Shown here: in pieces, positions 50,291-63,733 of the stretch
How positions within the stretch are numbered: position 1 is the first letter of the stretch
Layout of the letters: each line of letters begins with the position of its first letter
NCBI RefSeq assembly: GCF_910596095.1
Contig: NC_056543.1
Coordinates: forward strand, 19,607,542 to 19,671,541
Origin: Thunnus maccoyii
Lineage: Eukaryota > Chordata > Actinopteri > Scombriformes > Scombridae
Direction: 5' to 3'
Length of the DNA stretch: 64,000 nucleotides
Made by a program: the position numbers and the translations under genes
Notes under the pieces: model-generated
The model's database searches: none
What the model was told of the DNA's origin: nothing
Seen by the model: only the letters and a program-made list of their open reading frames with translations

Positions 50291-53200
50291 CAGTAGATAG
50301 ATGCAGGGATGCACAAACACTGCTTAGTCTCGGAGGAGCAGACAGTGAGCACATTATGCAAACAGAGGCTTTGTGTGTATGGCGCTGAACGTGCCTGTGT
50401 GTTGGAGAGAGAAATTAGACTGATTAAAAATCAGGAAAAAATCACAAACTGTTGGATGGATCTCCTAGGGGCTAATTAGTATGTTGAATCTTGAGCCAAA
50501 ACACACTGTTTAACAAATCTGGAAATGTAGGTATATTCATGATTTGTTTCCTTAAATGTATTTTTAACATTGAACATGTTTACATTTGATATGCAAACCA
50601 CCACTGCATAAGAGAAACAGAAATGTGTTATGCATTTCACCTCCACACAATTAATTTCTTTCCCATACCCAAGTTGAATGTGTAATGCAACATCCCCATG
50701 CTCTTTTGGGATATGAGTTACAGGAGTTACTATAGTATGGAGAGGAGCAGCTAGGGGTCAGTCAGTCTGCAAGAATGAGATCAACTTTCATGTTGAAACC
50801 CAGGTAACAGCGGAGTATATTCTGGTGTGTCAGGAGCTGGAAATGAACTATTGTTAGCTTTTCCATTGTGAGTTACACAATAGAACGACTAAAGGAGCCC
50901 GCACAAGCAAAATTGAAATGACCCTCCTCACACATGAGAATAAATATTTAATTCAAGCAGAAGAACAGACTATCACAGAATGTTTTGTCCATATAAGCAG
51001 AGCCCTGAAGGTATTACAGTAGTTCAAGGGAGACCACAATAACCAGCGCACAAGTTGATTCTGTTAACCTGATAGAAGGGAAATTCAAACAGTTCCCTGC
51101 TCATCAATCTATCATTTATAAACTTTAGATTTTTTTTATGCACCTGCTATCAGCCAGCCCATATGAATATATTCAACAACACGCAGAGACAGTGAACAGA
51201 GGGAGATCTGTTTTATGTTTCTGAGTGCAGGCAGAATTTTTATTTAATATTTAAACTGTCTTTTTACAGCCTCTAAGTAAACTACTCAGTGTGACATGTA
51301 AATTCCTTCTTGTACTCCTCATGTTAACAGAGTAATGGTGCCCAGTAGGTTGAATGGCCATGACATGACAATCAATTGCAAAAAGACGTATAAAGCGTGG
51401 ATGAGAAGGGCTATCGACTTCCATGCATAATACATTCAATATTCTGTTTCAATTATCCAGTGTTTTAGATGAAAACGGGGTGCATGTATAATAGACTTGA
51501 AAATATTGGTTTACTCTAGTTTTGCTGCAAAGGATAACTCCAGTGATCCCAGCTATATAGCTTGAGAGATGGCTCTACAGCAGCATGCGTGAAAGCATAT
51601 ATTTTAGAGTACTATTAATCCTCTGGTGCCGTGGTGGAAGACTTGCTTTGTATTTCTAGAGAATATCTGATGTTTGCAGTGAATGATTTCACTGGCTGTC
51701 TCAATCTTTGCTGGGAGCTGGTGTCTCTGGTTAAAGCTGTACAACCAGCAGGACACAAACTGAACTCTGGACAGAGCCACAAGCAATCCGGCAGGTCACT
51801 GAAGTACACCTGTGCCAAATTAACCTTTGTGTGTCTGTACGTGTGAGTCGGTGTTGAGAGATGGCTCAAGACCGAACCAAGGAAACGTTAGATTTAGCTC
51901 CACAAGGGGAACATTATAGAGGAGCAGTGATTTAGACATCATCAGCCTGTAGCCATTATGTAGCCTGGGGGCGTAATCTAATACAGTATTGAATACAACA
52001 ATCAAATGGACAGTTGAAGTGCCATTACAAGCAATTTTATTGATGAATAGGATACATCTTGTTCTGCAAGAAATGGGGCTAAAGAAGAAGAAAACAGACA
52101 CTGACAGGAGTTTAACTCACAACACTCATTCAGTGTGACTGAAATTTACCGCCACACACCTCCTCTCAGTAAACACCATGAGCCACACCTAAATGGAAAC
52201 TGTCCCCATTGCACCCACAGTCTGTCACCATGAAACCCAACAGAAGAACCAGTCTTAAAATATTAAAAACCCACAGTGTTAAAAAACAATCTAGTAGATA
52301 ATAATCTGCACTGGGTTGGAAATAAAAGACAGTGACAGACAGTAGTACAGCATAAAAGTAAATTATTTCACATGCCCTCTGGCTTGTACATACTGTCTGT
52401 TTCACAGATATTCACCCAGTCCAGGCAGCCACAGGTCTGTGTGTCCTCAAGGCTCTGGTCTTAATAATCACACATTCAAAGGTACGCCTCCACAAAATAC
52501 GTGACTCATGTTCATTGTCACTCATGTTTTTACTAAACAAAGATCCTTGCTAAAGAATGACTGAGCTTTCCATCACTCTGTACTTGGTACATTGTGTAAA
52601 ACCACCTTTTTATATAAGAAACACAAAGGTTTGAATTCACTATTCAAACTTTGCATTTCAAATTTATGGAACATCCTGCATAGCAATTCCCTTTACAAAG
52701 CAAGTGTCCTTCACGGATTGCATGAAAAGCTTTACAACTTACTAACCTCCTGGACCCACTTGACTGTTGGTTTATCTTTATTTAAGAAATAATACTTTTT
52801 TTCAATTGCCATGCGGACAGCTTTGGGTTATTTTGGACAGTTGTATGGATTATCCAGAATAACAGAGGCACTGTCTCTGGAAAGACAACACCACTGTTGA
52901 GTTGTAATGTTATTTTTCTCTGCTATCAGCACCACAAATTAAAATGAACTTATCTCTATTTTATTAGTGTGGAGGGACAAATCTCAGGGACAGATGTTTC
53001 AAAACCTTGGCAAATGAAGCTACTATGTGCATGGCTTGCTACCACTAGAGGTTAAACTAAAAGTGCCACACAATCCTTTCAGTTTATGTTTGGTGACAAA
53101 TAACAGTCAAAGCAAATTCCCCCTCTGCTGTTTCCTACCTGTACACTCTGAATACTGTCACAGCTTGTATCCTCAAAAATCAGGAAGAGAACTCTCTTGT

Positions 53201-56200
53201 CAGCCTAAATCACTTTCTCAGATGCTCCCTGATGTTCAACGTCTCTCTCTTGGTTGCATGTTTCCACACAAACTGCTGTGCATAGCTAGATATTATGGGA
53301 TTTGTTTAGCTTGCATATGTGGACACACTGTCAAAAGTTATGTGTTCAATCAAACCAACATTTCAGACATACATAAAATACTCAAAGATTTTGTTGATAC
53401 AGGACTGATCCTCTATAAGTGTTGTTAAAGCGCTCTCAACAGGCTGGGTGAAGAGTTGCATAAATTCATATCTGTGTGCCCTCCGATGTTTTCACACGTA
53501 GCTTTTTGAAGAGCACGCAAATCTTCTCAGCACCACAAGACATCTCAAATAAATTCTTCATTGGCCTGTCAAAGTGCTTTTCCTCTCCCTTCAACACCAG
53601 CAAGAGACTACCGTGATCTACTATGAAATGGCCTCATTGTGCAGGGCATCAAGGATTTCTACGGCTCCATCTCCGGGTGTGCTCTGAACTGTGAATTTCA
53701 GATTCAGACAGCCCGAGGCCCAGGGCCATGAGCCGCTAGCGCTGCTGAAGCACTCTGTTGCTTCACACATCTGAAATTGGCTGACATGTTTTAAGTTTGC
53801 CGTACCTTTGCTCAATCTTTGTGCGATTCCACTCTGGGGACCATGCAAAGCCAAGTGACTCAAGACCTACATGTGTCAGGGCAATGAAGCTCCCGTTCTC
53901 TAATTTTAGTCTGCATTTCCAGAACTGCCATGCACGCACATTTTGATGAGAATTATGGTATATACAGAAAGGATGTTAGACACATCAGCATGTAACATGG
54001 TAATCTGAGACAGGATATACCCATAGTGCTGTAATCCCTTAATATCTTACCAATAACTATTAAGGATTTAACTGTCGGGGTTTGACTTGAGTCTCTCTCA
54101 GTTTTCATGAAGCCAGGACACAGATGAGCCCATAAAATCTTTAAAGTCTCTCCACTCATGGGTCACAGAATCAGCCACGCGGAGACAGGATGTTCAGAGG
54201 CTGTATAAGAGTAATCAAGGTGACTATTTCGACCTGAGTCAGCGTATCCATGTCAAGTTAACCTCTTTTTCGACTTGCTTTTGTGGGATATGGGAATAAG
54301 ATGAGGTATTATTCGATTACAACATAGCAAATTGCCACACAGCTAATAAAAAAGAAGCAATATGACGATACCATCTCTGAAATAAAGCATTTACACATTG
54401 TTTCAGTTGCTATTGCATGAAGCTTTGTCATCCAAATTGTTTGTATTCAAGCTGAGAATAAATTGTGAGTCCTGATGTGAAAAAATGTAGATCACACCAG
54501 CTGAGATAGATGAGAAAAAAAAAGAAAAAAACTTCACATTTAAAGTCTCCTCCAAATCCCCCCAGTTAATTTTTCATGGCCTTACCTTTTAAGAGACATG
54601 TCAGTTTGATTTAATGTTCGGCTGACAGTTATTGGTTTTTGGTGTTTACCATCTTATCACTTCAGAAAACTGGGGAGGCCAATTTATACACTGGATGCAC
54701 ATAAAGCACATCAAAAATTAAGATCTTGACGCCCCGGAAACATTATAAAAGCTTTCTATAATGCCACTCTGTTGTGTAATTGGTTATGCTCTTTTTGTGT
54801 GTGTGTAAAGAGGATGGCAGGCGTTTTAAAATTTATCAGTATTTTCTCTATTCTGTGTTTAGACTGACATACCCCCACATGGCGCCATTTCTAATGCAGC
54901 TCTTTCTTCCTGCAGCCTCATCTAAAGCTGCAGTCACTCACTCATTGGACTACAGACAGCTTGCATCTAAATGATGGAAGTGCGGCCTAGATGTTGTTTT
55001 AACCCCCATTACTGAAGCCAAGAGTTTGCCTTTGTCAAGTTAAAATTTTACATAATAAACAACCCAGCTGCAATAAGTGTTCATTGACACATATGCTGGC
55101 ACATTTGATAAGGAAAATATTTAAAAGGAGGCTTACAGTGAAGAAATTGTCTCAAGTGGTTCAAAGGATTTGAAGTGGAAGAAGAGAGGATTGATGTTTG
55201 CGCTCCGAGCCCCTGAGTAAAACTGGCCCAGGGTCTAATCAGAGACCAACAACGCACCCCTCCTCAGCACCCCTCCCTCCTTCACACAGCCATAGGATTT
55301 TCTCTCACTATTCAGGGGCTGATAGATGAGCCTCTCTTTGTATTTCAGCCATGCACTTTCTTAAATCTGAAAAGCCAATTCATCTTGGGCAAACACAAGA
55401 GGAGGAGGGTGTAAAAGAAAAAAAAAACTTCAAAACTCATTTTTTCACTCCTCGCCGGCGCTCAAGTGTCATTCACAAGCTCTCCGAACACTTTGTCTCT
55501 CCTCCATTAATTGTCTCAGTTCTTCACCCACATCACGTGCCTTGACTACAACCACAGCAAAGGAGATCGGATATCCCCTCCTGTCTTGTTCTCCATGTTG
55601 ATAAGTTCACAATAGATAAGGAACAGTCTGCGCAGGCTGTTTCATTGGGGAAGATATCACACAAAAAAGGGTAAGGAAAAAGTGTTTCTGTTTCCTGATG
55701 GGCTGGATTAATCTTTGCTTTTCAGGTACAGTGCTTTTCAGACATTCAGGCAAAGTAGTTTATCTACGCTTGCTGTCAAATAGAATTCAAGCATTTAGTG
55801 AGCCAGACAAATAACCAGTGTAATAAATCATCCTTTTTTGTGTAGAGGGGCATCAGAGAGGCTGCTGTCCAGACAGGCTGTTTGAAGTTAAGGCACTTTC
55901 ATTACACACATGTCAACAACATGTACAAAATGTCCTGTAGTGAACTTGGGGGCATTTTTTTTTCACACTTCCACTGGCAAAATGAAAGTCTATTTTCCCA
56001 AGAAGATTATTTTTCGGCAACACAATTTTCACCACAGTATTTATTCTTTTTTTGATCCCACAATGTCTCACTGTGCCCATGTGTTGAGAGAGAAACGGTG
56101 TCATGTTTAATTAGCAAATTCTCGCAGTGAATGTGGACACCTTGTTGACACATCCATTCCACATGAGCTATTGCTGATTTCTTTGAATACAATTTACATA

Positions 56201-56401
56201 ATTATACCTCATCCAGTCCTGTGAAGCAAATGCCTCAAACACCATGATGCTCGCAGCAAAACAGCATGAGGAGAAAAAAGCCATATTAACGCTTGTGGCA
56301 AATAACATTAAATGTTGAAGCCGTTTTCCTCCATCTGCATTGTATGAGACATGATGGTCTCTCTGCATTACAGATATGACCCCCAACCCCCCATATGTGT
56401 A

Positions 56402-56430
56402 CCCACACACACACACACAACACACACATA
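56402..56430. repeat. CA microsatellite, short
   Basis: About 13 CA units with one interruption. Confidence 0.8.
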
Positions 56431-57665
56431 CATATCACTGCTTCCTCTGAAAACACACACACAAAGAGAGAAAATCTCACTGCCTGAGAAAGATGACCTA
56501 AATTTCTACAATGCTTTGCACTTACTGTACATATTTAAGTTGATCCGTCTTCAGTATGCAAAACCCATAGTGTTCCACCTCATTCCAAAACATAAATTCT
56601 CATTTACATGCACAATATTGCAAAATGAGACTCACCATCTGTGAGTGTATAAGCTCTATGGTAACATTCAAAGTCAAACAACAACCATCTTCTCAGTGAA
56701 CAATGAAGCATGACAGTCTGAATTGCTAGAACATACTGTCAGAGGGCTCCTCCAAAGATCCCAGCGTTGAATTTCCCTCTGAATCTTGTCTTGCTCATCT
56801 AATAACATTGTTTATGTCTGCTATGGGACATGTCTGTTGAACAGTGGGATACAGCTCTCAGTCCAAACATAAAGAAAGAAATGAAATATTCACCCGCTTA
56901 TTGTCTCCGAACTCCAGGAGAAGAATCAATAAAACATAACGTTGGCTTCTTTCTGAGTTTAAGACTTCCAGTGGGGTTTGAATTCCCCATGTGACGTTGG
57001 AGGCTTTACTCTCGCATATGAAAACACCAGAGTTTCATTTTGATGTTTGAATTAATCAGCGGAGAGCATCTTCAGAACAAAAAGATCTGATGGTGCCTGT
57101 GGGATCCTCAGCCATCTGAGATTCCAGTCTGTATTTAAAAGCACGTTTTGAAGAATGTATTTCAACAGCTCATAATAAGCTAAGACGATCTATGGTGCAT
57201 CTCATATCTGGTCTACAAAACTCAGCCAATCTCTCTTTTTTTTTCCTCATATACCACACATTTTTAATGTCCTGATCTATCCCCTTGGTGAGTAAAATGG
57301 ACTTCAAAGACTGTTGAAAATACGTGTTGACTCAAATAACCTCACTGCATTGCATGTTTAAACACAACTTTCACGTGAATATCAAACCCCTGTAAGTGTG
57401 TCACTTCTGGCAATACAATAGGGCAATTATGCGGACCAGATCAACATATGTAGATTCCACTGAAAGACAAAGGACACAGATAAATAGGAGGGTACTGTGA
57501 CCCCATTGCCACATTATCTCAGAGGTAAAAGTAATCCTTTCACTGATAACTCTACAAATAACAGTTTAAAAAAGGAAGAAGCCAACAGGTCTCTGGCTTT
57601 GTTCACATGTACATTAACTGTAAGTATAGTTTCTTTTACTGCAAAATGTTTTGATTACTTTATGT

Positions 57666-57925
57666 TAAAGGAATTGTACAACACATTGGGAAATTTGCTT
57701 GTTTGCTTTCTTGCCAAGAGTAAGATGAGAAGACCAATACCACTCCTATATCTGTGTGTTCAATGTGAAGCTATAGCGGGCAGCCAGTTAGCTTAGCACA
57801 AAGACTGAGGACAGCCTGGTTCTGTCCAAAGGTAACAAAATCAGCCTACCAGCACCTCTTAATAACTGCTACATATCTTGTTTGGTTAATCCACCCAAAA
57901 ACTGACTGTAGTATATATGACAATG
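57666..57925 (+). repeat. teleost interspersed repeat, best-preserved copy
   Basis: Starts TAAAGGAATTGTACAACACA, continues TTTGCTTTCTTGCCAAGAG, CCAGTTAGCTTAGCAC, TCTGTCCAAAGGTAACAAAA and CAGCCTACCAGCACCTCT. This is the fullest of the four family copies in the window. Confidence 0.65.
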
Positions 57926-58447
57926 TATGTCTGTCACCAATATCCAAAACATATATACATATATATCACATACCTATCGAAATATAGCAAAAATTGGCAT
58001 TTTCATATACTGTATGTCATATATATTTATACAGATATAGACATATTTAATACATGTATTTCCATGGTATACACGCTCATATGTTGGATATGAATATATG
58101 TTTGCTTATATTAGTTAAACATGTTTCTCAAAATATGGCTTGTTCTTGTATGTCATGTATGTATGTGGTATCAAAATACTGCATCAGTTATATAGTATAT
58201 TGAAGATAAAATCATCAAATCCAATAAATGCACAAAAGACGAGTAAAGGTTAACATTTTTATTTCAAAGCACAATTATCTGTTCCCTACACTTCTTCATA
58301 TTTTTTGGCTTCTTCATCTTGCAATTCAATGCAGCCCCAGTTTGTCCTTGGGTGGTGCCAGGGTGTATCTGCATAACAGCATATATGAGAGAAAAATTAA
58401 TCACACACCCAGTTAATGGCAAATAGAATTAAACAAACAGATACTTG

Positions 58448-58525
58448 CACACACAAACACACACACACACACACACACACACCCATGCATTCACACACAC
58501 ACACACACCCACACTCACACACACA
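58448..58525. repeat. CA microsatellite, interrupted
   Basis: Three CA blocks separated by CCATGCATT and CCCACACT. Confidence 0.9.
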
Positions 58526-58615
58526 TAACAAGACAGTAAAGCCTACAAAAAATGAGAAATTAATAATTTCATTATTCTTACTATTATTTTTTTTTATATA
58601 TGTTTTGTATTTCTG

Positions 58616-58790
58616 AAGGGTCGGTTCACCCAAATTACAAAACCATGTACCCTCTCTTCCCTCTAGTGGTATCTATCCATTCAGACAGTTTTGGTTTTAT
58701 TTTTCCAAATTTTGAGATATCTGTCTCAGAGACGCTGATGCAATAGAGGAAAAACTGAAACTGAAACATTTCAGTGTGTATGAGAAAAAC
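58616..58790 (+). repeat. second interspersed repeat family, copy 2
   Basis: Begins AAGGGTCGGTTCACCCAAAT and carries CTAGTGGTATCTATCCATTC and AGACAGTTTTGGTTT, parallel to the copy at 26740. Confidence 0.5.
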
Positions 58791-61533
58791 TGAGCTTTTG
58801 CAAAACAGTGGCATCAGCTTTACTTTATGTCCCCGAATCGTCTCTGTGGTCACTCACTTTAAATGTCAATTAGCCAAATACACAGTAGAACTGCTGTCAT
58901 TAACCTGTATTCGTTTTGATTTTGTGAGACAGTTTAGTATAAGAGGGAGTGACTGCTGTTTAACAGGTAGAATTTATGGGCCACAGTTTATTTCATACTT
59001 GTTCCATTGTCTGACAACAGAAACAGACAAAATATGTAAATGAGACCAACTATGTTGTGAATTTGGCTGGATTATAAGTGCATAACTCCATTATCACTTA
59101 TTTAAAATATCGATATCACTGATCACACAGCTATTGTCATTAACCTATATTTATGATAATTTTATCGATTAACGTTGCGCTTATAAAATAGTGATTTGGT
59201 CAGCCAGGCTATCTGTCCTACTCCTTGCCAGATGTTGGTCAAGCCTGTGATGTGCATTTTTGTTGTTTGCCATATGAAAAGAGGGTGTAGAAGAAATTTA
59301 GTAATTTTATGTTGCTCAGATGTTTCACATGAAGATGTAGCTCTATTAAAACAACCACGAAAAACTAGGGTGGACGCAAGGCAAAAAATTACACGGCGTA
59401 GTGTAGACATGGTCACAAAAAGGCACAGAAATGGCACAATTCACACAACTCTATGTATGTGCTAACAGCCTTTGGTGATATGTCAGACAGCCCATTTTTA
59501 CTGGAATGCAACTCAAATGTCATATTTTAATGTCAGGTTGAGCATGGGCAGAACTGACAGGAAACACAAAGAGTCAGGGAGAGAGGAGAGAGACAGACAT
59601 GCAAGGAGAAAGGAGTCTGGCTTCTCAAAGACACGAGGCAAGCACTCTCCCAGTAGAGCAATATTCAGTTGAGCTGAGCTCCACCACAGTGTAATTTGCC
59701 TCTGATTTCCAATCTTTGTAAAAGAATGTGAAGCTAAGTGCCTTCCACAAATGCAGACTATCATGGCATTTCTTCAGGCATATTATGGACCACAGTGATT
59801 AGAGAACTTAAAATGCAAAGGCATCCCTTGAAACTGAATGCATTTACAATCCCATTAAATATGGAATTGTGTCTGTGGGCCAACAGTAAATTTGAAATAT
59901 CTTTCCTGCAACACTTTTTTTTTCTCATACATTTTCTGTTTGCTGCCTGCTTCCTTCACTCTCTTGGTGAATCTTTTTGAGGCTTTGAATAATTTGCCTG
60001 TAATTTTCACTGAAATAGCTACACTCGACGCAATTATATAACATTAATCACAAAAATGCTATCATAACTTTCCATAAGCATCATGCAGACATTTTTTGTG
60101 ACTGATGATTACGACAGTAGGTTTTTTTTACATTTAAATAAATTCCTACAAAGATAAAATCAATATTAATATACAATGTAGCTTGACTTCAGAGCCTGCG
60201 ATGCAGAAGAGAGTCTTCCAGCTGAAGTGACCTTGAGCTCATGTATTAGAGTTGTTGTTTTTTTAATATGAAATTCTGCTCTCAGAGTTATTATCATCTC
60301 TAACTGTAGAGTACTGCTTATCTGAAACTCATCTTGAACCTCTGACAAGTCTTAATGAGCAGAAAAGATTCAATATTCATTTTGACAATACAATACAATT
60401 AAATGTAATATATAAACAAAGCTCCAACAAACAATGGATTTAGCTCACCACAATGAAAACAACCATCTGCTAAATAACCTTCTCATCCATAAACAATCAT
60501 TTAGTTATCATAAATTCACACACAAACTCCTCCGTGTCCCAGTTAAAACCAATGCTGTATTATAGTATAATAATCCATCTATCACCATAGTCTTTTGACC
60601 TGATTTCATGTAATCCAAGAGAATCGCCCACACTGAATCTATGATAACCTTTGTTCTCATTAAAATAAAAATCAGCCTACACAACATGTCACTTTAAATT
60701 GAGCTGAAAGAAGAAACAACTGTTTAACAATCAATGAATCATCTGTAGTGGTCTCCACTCTTTCTTTTGCTGCATTAAAAGTACATTATAGTGTTGTTTT
60801 GCTACCAGAAACTATGACACACTCACTTGTACAAATTTGTTTGGGCATGACAAGACCTTATGGAATATTACTAGAGCAATGCATGACTGTCTTCCTTTCG
60901 TTTATCAGAACTTTATTGCTGAAAACAGCTGCCTGCTGCGTCTGGAAATAAAGCTGATGATAGCTTTGAGAGTAAACCAAAACAACTGTTGCCATAAAAT
61001 TAAAACAATGAGCTGAAAGACACTAAAACGCTCCGTAGAGCTGAGGGTAACTGCAAAGCTGGGTGTTAATTCGTCACTACAAGCAATTCCTTTCACATTA
61101 CACATTTATCATTTGATCCACTGTTAAAGGATTTGGCTGGCCATTTTCTATATTTTTCTTATTGTCAATAAATCTCATATAAAGAGCCAAACCAACAATG
61201 AACTGATCCTACTCACAAATATTTTGTGTGCATCCAAAGCCTGATATGTTTTATTCCTCTGTGCCATAGACCTCCACTGTTATGCAAAAACTATTAACAC
61301 ACATGTATTAACACACATCAGTGAGCCACATTACTACACTGCGTGACATGTGCCTTCACCACAAAGTTTACAGTCATAGTAGTTTGTTTAGAAATGGCTC
61401 CAAAGACTAATAATAGTGATCACGTTTTCAATCTCTGGGGAGTAGTTCCATGTAAGACAGACGCTAGTGTGCATGTGCAGGATTGCTGTTCTGTTTACAG
61501 AGCTTCGCTGGCTTGTTGTGCTACATATCACAA

Positions 61534-61593
61534 CCTCTTGACTTTGTACTACACTGTAAATTTCTCAAAGAACTTCAGTACAAAGTCAAGAGG
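61534..61593. repeat. perfect 17-bp inverted repeat with 26-base loop
   Basis: CCTCTTGACTTTGTACT (61534-61550) and its exact complement (61577-61593). It sits at the end of a 0.5-kb segment (from about 61128) that I suspect is a fish repeat. Confidence 0.8.
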
Positions 61594-62267
61594 CAGAGGA
61601 ACATGTCACCCAGTGCAGCGGTGTGGCTAATTGAGGTGTTTTAATCTATTATTATTCTAATGAAACACACAAGAGACGTCATCTTCAACAACTCACCTTC
61701 ACGTCCCATTGAGATACAGTGGATGGAGAACTTAGAAATAAATAGTCAGAGATACAGTGTGAGCAAAGGCTCCAAATAAGCAACCTGTATCCAGATGCTC
61801 GGTGATAGAACAGTTATACTCTTTGTTTCTCATCCTCCACCATGTAGTCTCCACGGGAGCAGAACAAAGAAGTACAAAAAACATAATTATACTGGAGGAA
61901 AAAAATTCACTCTATTAAATCTCATAAGCTCCACTAGATGTTTGATTGTAAATCTAGGCAATAGGCTTTTTGCGCACATATTTGGTTAAAACTAAATTAT
62001 TTCATAGTCAAGATTAACACATTTCTTTGCAATGCTATTTAAATTCAGTTTACACTGCCAATTCTAGTGATTACGAGATTTGGGATATGAATTTAACAAG
62101 GCTTGACATTTTCCTGCTGTACCACACACTTCACAAATACAATAAAACAACCTTTGTGAAGTGTGCAGTGTTACATTTTTTTGAGACTGTGACAAAGATT
62201 TGTCAACACCACAGTGTGGTTGATTTTTGAGACCATGAATTGTGTTCTTGTGGTATTATGTCCAATG

Positions 62268-62760
62268 TACAGAATATAGCCACAAGTATGTGGACACCTG
62301 AACATTACACCCGACCGTTGATCATCTCGATTCAAAACCATGGGTATTAATATGCCTTTGTAGCGCCCTTCACTGTTCAGGGAAGGCTTATCATATGATT
62401 TTGAAATCTGGCTGCAGAGATTTGCTCCCATTCAGCATTAATGATGTCGGCCACTGATGTTTTGTGATAAGGCCCGGCTCGCAATGTCCAAATTCATCCC
62501 AAATGTGCTGGATGGGGTTTAGGTGAGGGATCTGTGCAGGCAATTGTAGTTCTCCCACACAAAACTTGTAGAAAACCATTCCTTTACGGACCTCGCTTTG
62601 TGCACCTGGCCATTGATTGTCTAAAATATAATTGTGTGCTGTAGCATTAATGTATTCCTCAACGGGTACCAAAAAGCTTACGAAAAACAGCCTCAAACCA
62701 AAACTGCACAAAGGTGCTGTGGGTGGAGGGGTGTCCACATCCTTTTGGTGATATGGTGTA
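62268..62760 (-). mobile_element. internally deleted Tc1/mariner relic
   Basis: About 31-bp imperfect inverted ends (each running inward to GTGGACACC), with TA at both boundaries, enclose 493 bp. The minus-strand frame around 62391-62738 retains a Tc1 transposase C-terminal piece. LPAQIPHLNPIQHIWDEF corresponds to the family's WPAQSPDLNPIEHLWDEL segment that carries a catalytic residue. The N-terminal DNA-binding region and the first catalytic residues are missing, so it is dead. Confidence 0.85.
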
Positions 62761-63225
62761 GTTCCTTCCTGTTAATTTGTACAGGCAGATGTATTGGCTC
62801 ACCCTTGAATTAGTGTGTGAATATAAGCTGAATGTAATGTAATTTTAAATTTCAGGATGGGGGTTATACAGTCAAAACAAACATATAAAAACGTGTTTAC
62901 CATAAACCCAAGAGACATGTGAGATCTAGACTGTGATTTGGGAAGATAAAGCACACTGGAAATATATAATATATCAGGGAAACTATTCAATGTAAGCCTT
63001 TATCTATTTGCTGCTTTTACCTATAAAATTGGGATAGTGTTATACTGTTCATACGGTTTTTCTTTGTAATACACTACATGTAACCAGAAAACATTCAGCT
63101 TGCTTTATCAAGGGATCGGCTGCAGAAGCTTTCATGCGAATGTGTCTGCAGATAATTAAGCTGTTCTTAAATGAGCTGCGACCCGAGCAAAACCTTGCTC
63201 AGCTCATCAAAAACAATTTTGCAAG

Positions 63226-63280
63226 TGCACCGCACGCGCACACTAAAGTACACGCATGCGCACGCTCACGAGCGCGCTCA
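63226..63280. promoter_or_regulatory. alternating CpG-rich tract with NRF1-like site
   Basis: A run of alternating purine-pyrimidine sequence with several CGs, about 500 bases upstream of the pcdh8 ATG. CGCATGCGCA at 63253-63262 matches the NRF1 recognition sequence. The tract could adopt Z-DNA. Confidence 0.4.
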
Positions 63281-63463
63281 ATAGACAATAACTAAACATC
63301 AAAAGAAGAAGAAATGGGCTTTTTTCTATATAAAACCATCACTCGGTAATGGCTGTAATAAGACGATAAACAGCACAGGAACTATCTTCAAGCAAAGGCA
63401 TATCTGTCTGCCCTTTTTCTATTTTGCAACTTCCTTCAGTGTGCACTCTCAAAACAGGCTTAT

Positions 63464-63493
63464 ATTTATTTATTTATTTTATTTTATTTTTTT
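63464..63493. repeat. TTTA/TTTTA microsatellite
   Basis: TTTA repeats passing into TTTTA repeats about 30 bases upstream of the CCAAT box of pcdh8. Confidence 0.8.
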
Positions 63494-63519
63494 CACAAGA
63501 GGGTATTTTAATTCTAAAG

Positions 63520-63600
63520 CGAGGGATTGGTCACACTTGGTCTCATTAGCATGAGGAGCTGTATAAACCCCGCCACTGCAGAATTGTGAGCTGTGTTGAA
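63520..63600 (+). promoter_or_regulatory. pcdh8 core promoter candidate
   Basis: ATTGG (inverted CCAAT, 63526-63530), 14 bases, the octamer-like ATTAGCAT (63545-63552), 9 bases, then TATAAA (63562-63567). This predicts transcription start near 63592-63597 and a leader of about 140 bases. TCACACTT (63531-63538), a near match to the T-box half-site TCACACCT, lies between the CCAAT and octamer sites. Confidence 0.6.
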
Positions 63601-63733
63601 GGCGAGGCAACAAGCGTATCTCTGACTGGCTGCGCGCAAGGAGCAAGTAACTTTCACTTTCAGCACAGTTCAGTTCATAAAAGCGGGAGCTGTATGGAGA
63701 GCTCTCACGCCCTGTCTCATCTGTTCAGCAGCA

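Larger units (their letters stand above)
40820..63220. other. intergenic region between the two divergent PCDH8-type genes
   Basis: About 22 kb without a supportable gene. It contains repeat copies (41860, 57666, 58616), a Tc1 relic (62268), CA/TA microsatellites, a perfect inverted repeat (61534) and GC-richer islands at about 44090-44290, 45320-45640, 47510-47830, 48470-48640 and 53650-53860. Confidence 0.6.

Noticed and set aside
50040..50354. 104-codon frame with VCVCVC
   Set aside because: Translation of the CA microsatellite.
63327..63335. TATATAAAA as an alternative pcdh8 TATA box
   Set aside because: It lacks the CCAAT and octamer context of the 63562 box and would give a leader of about 370 bases; kept only as a secondary possibility.
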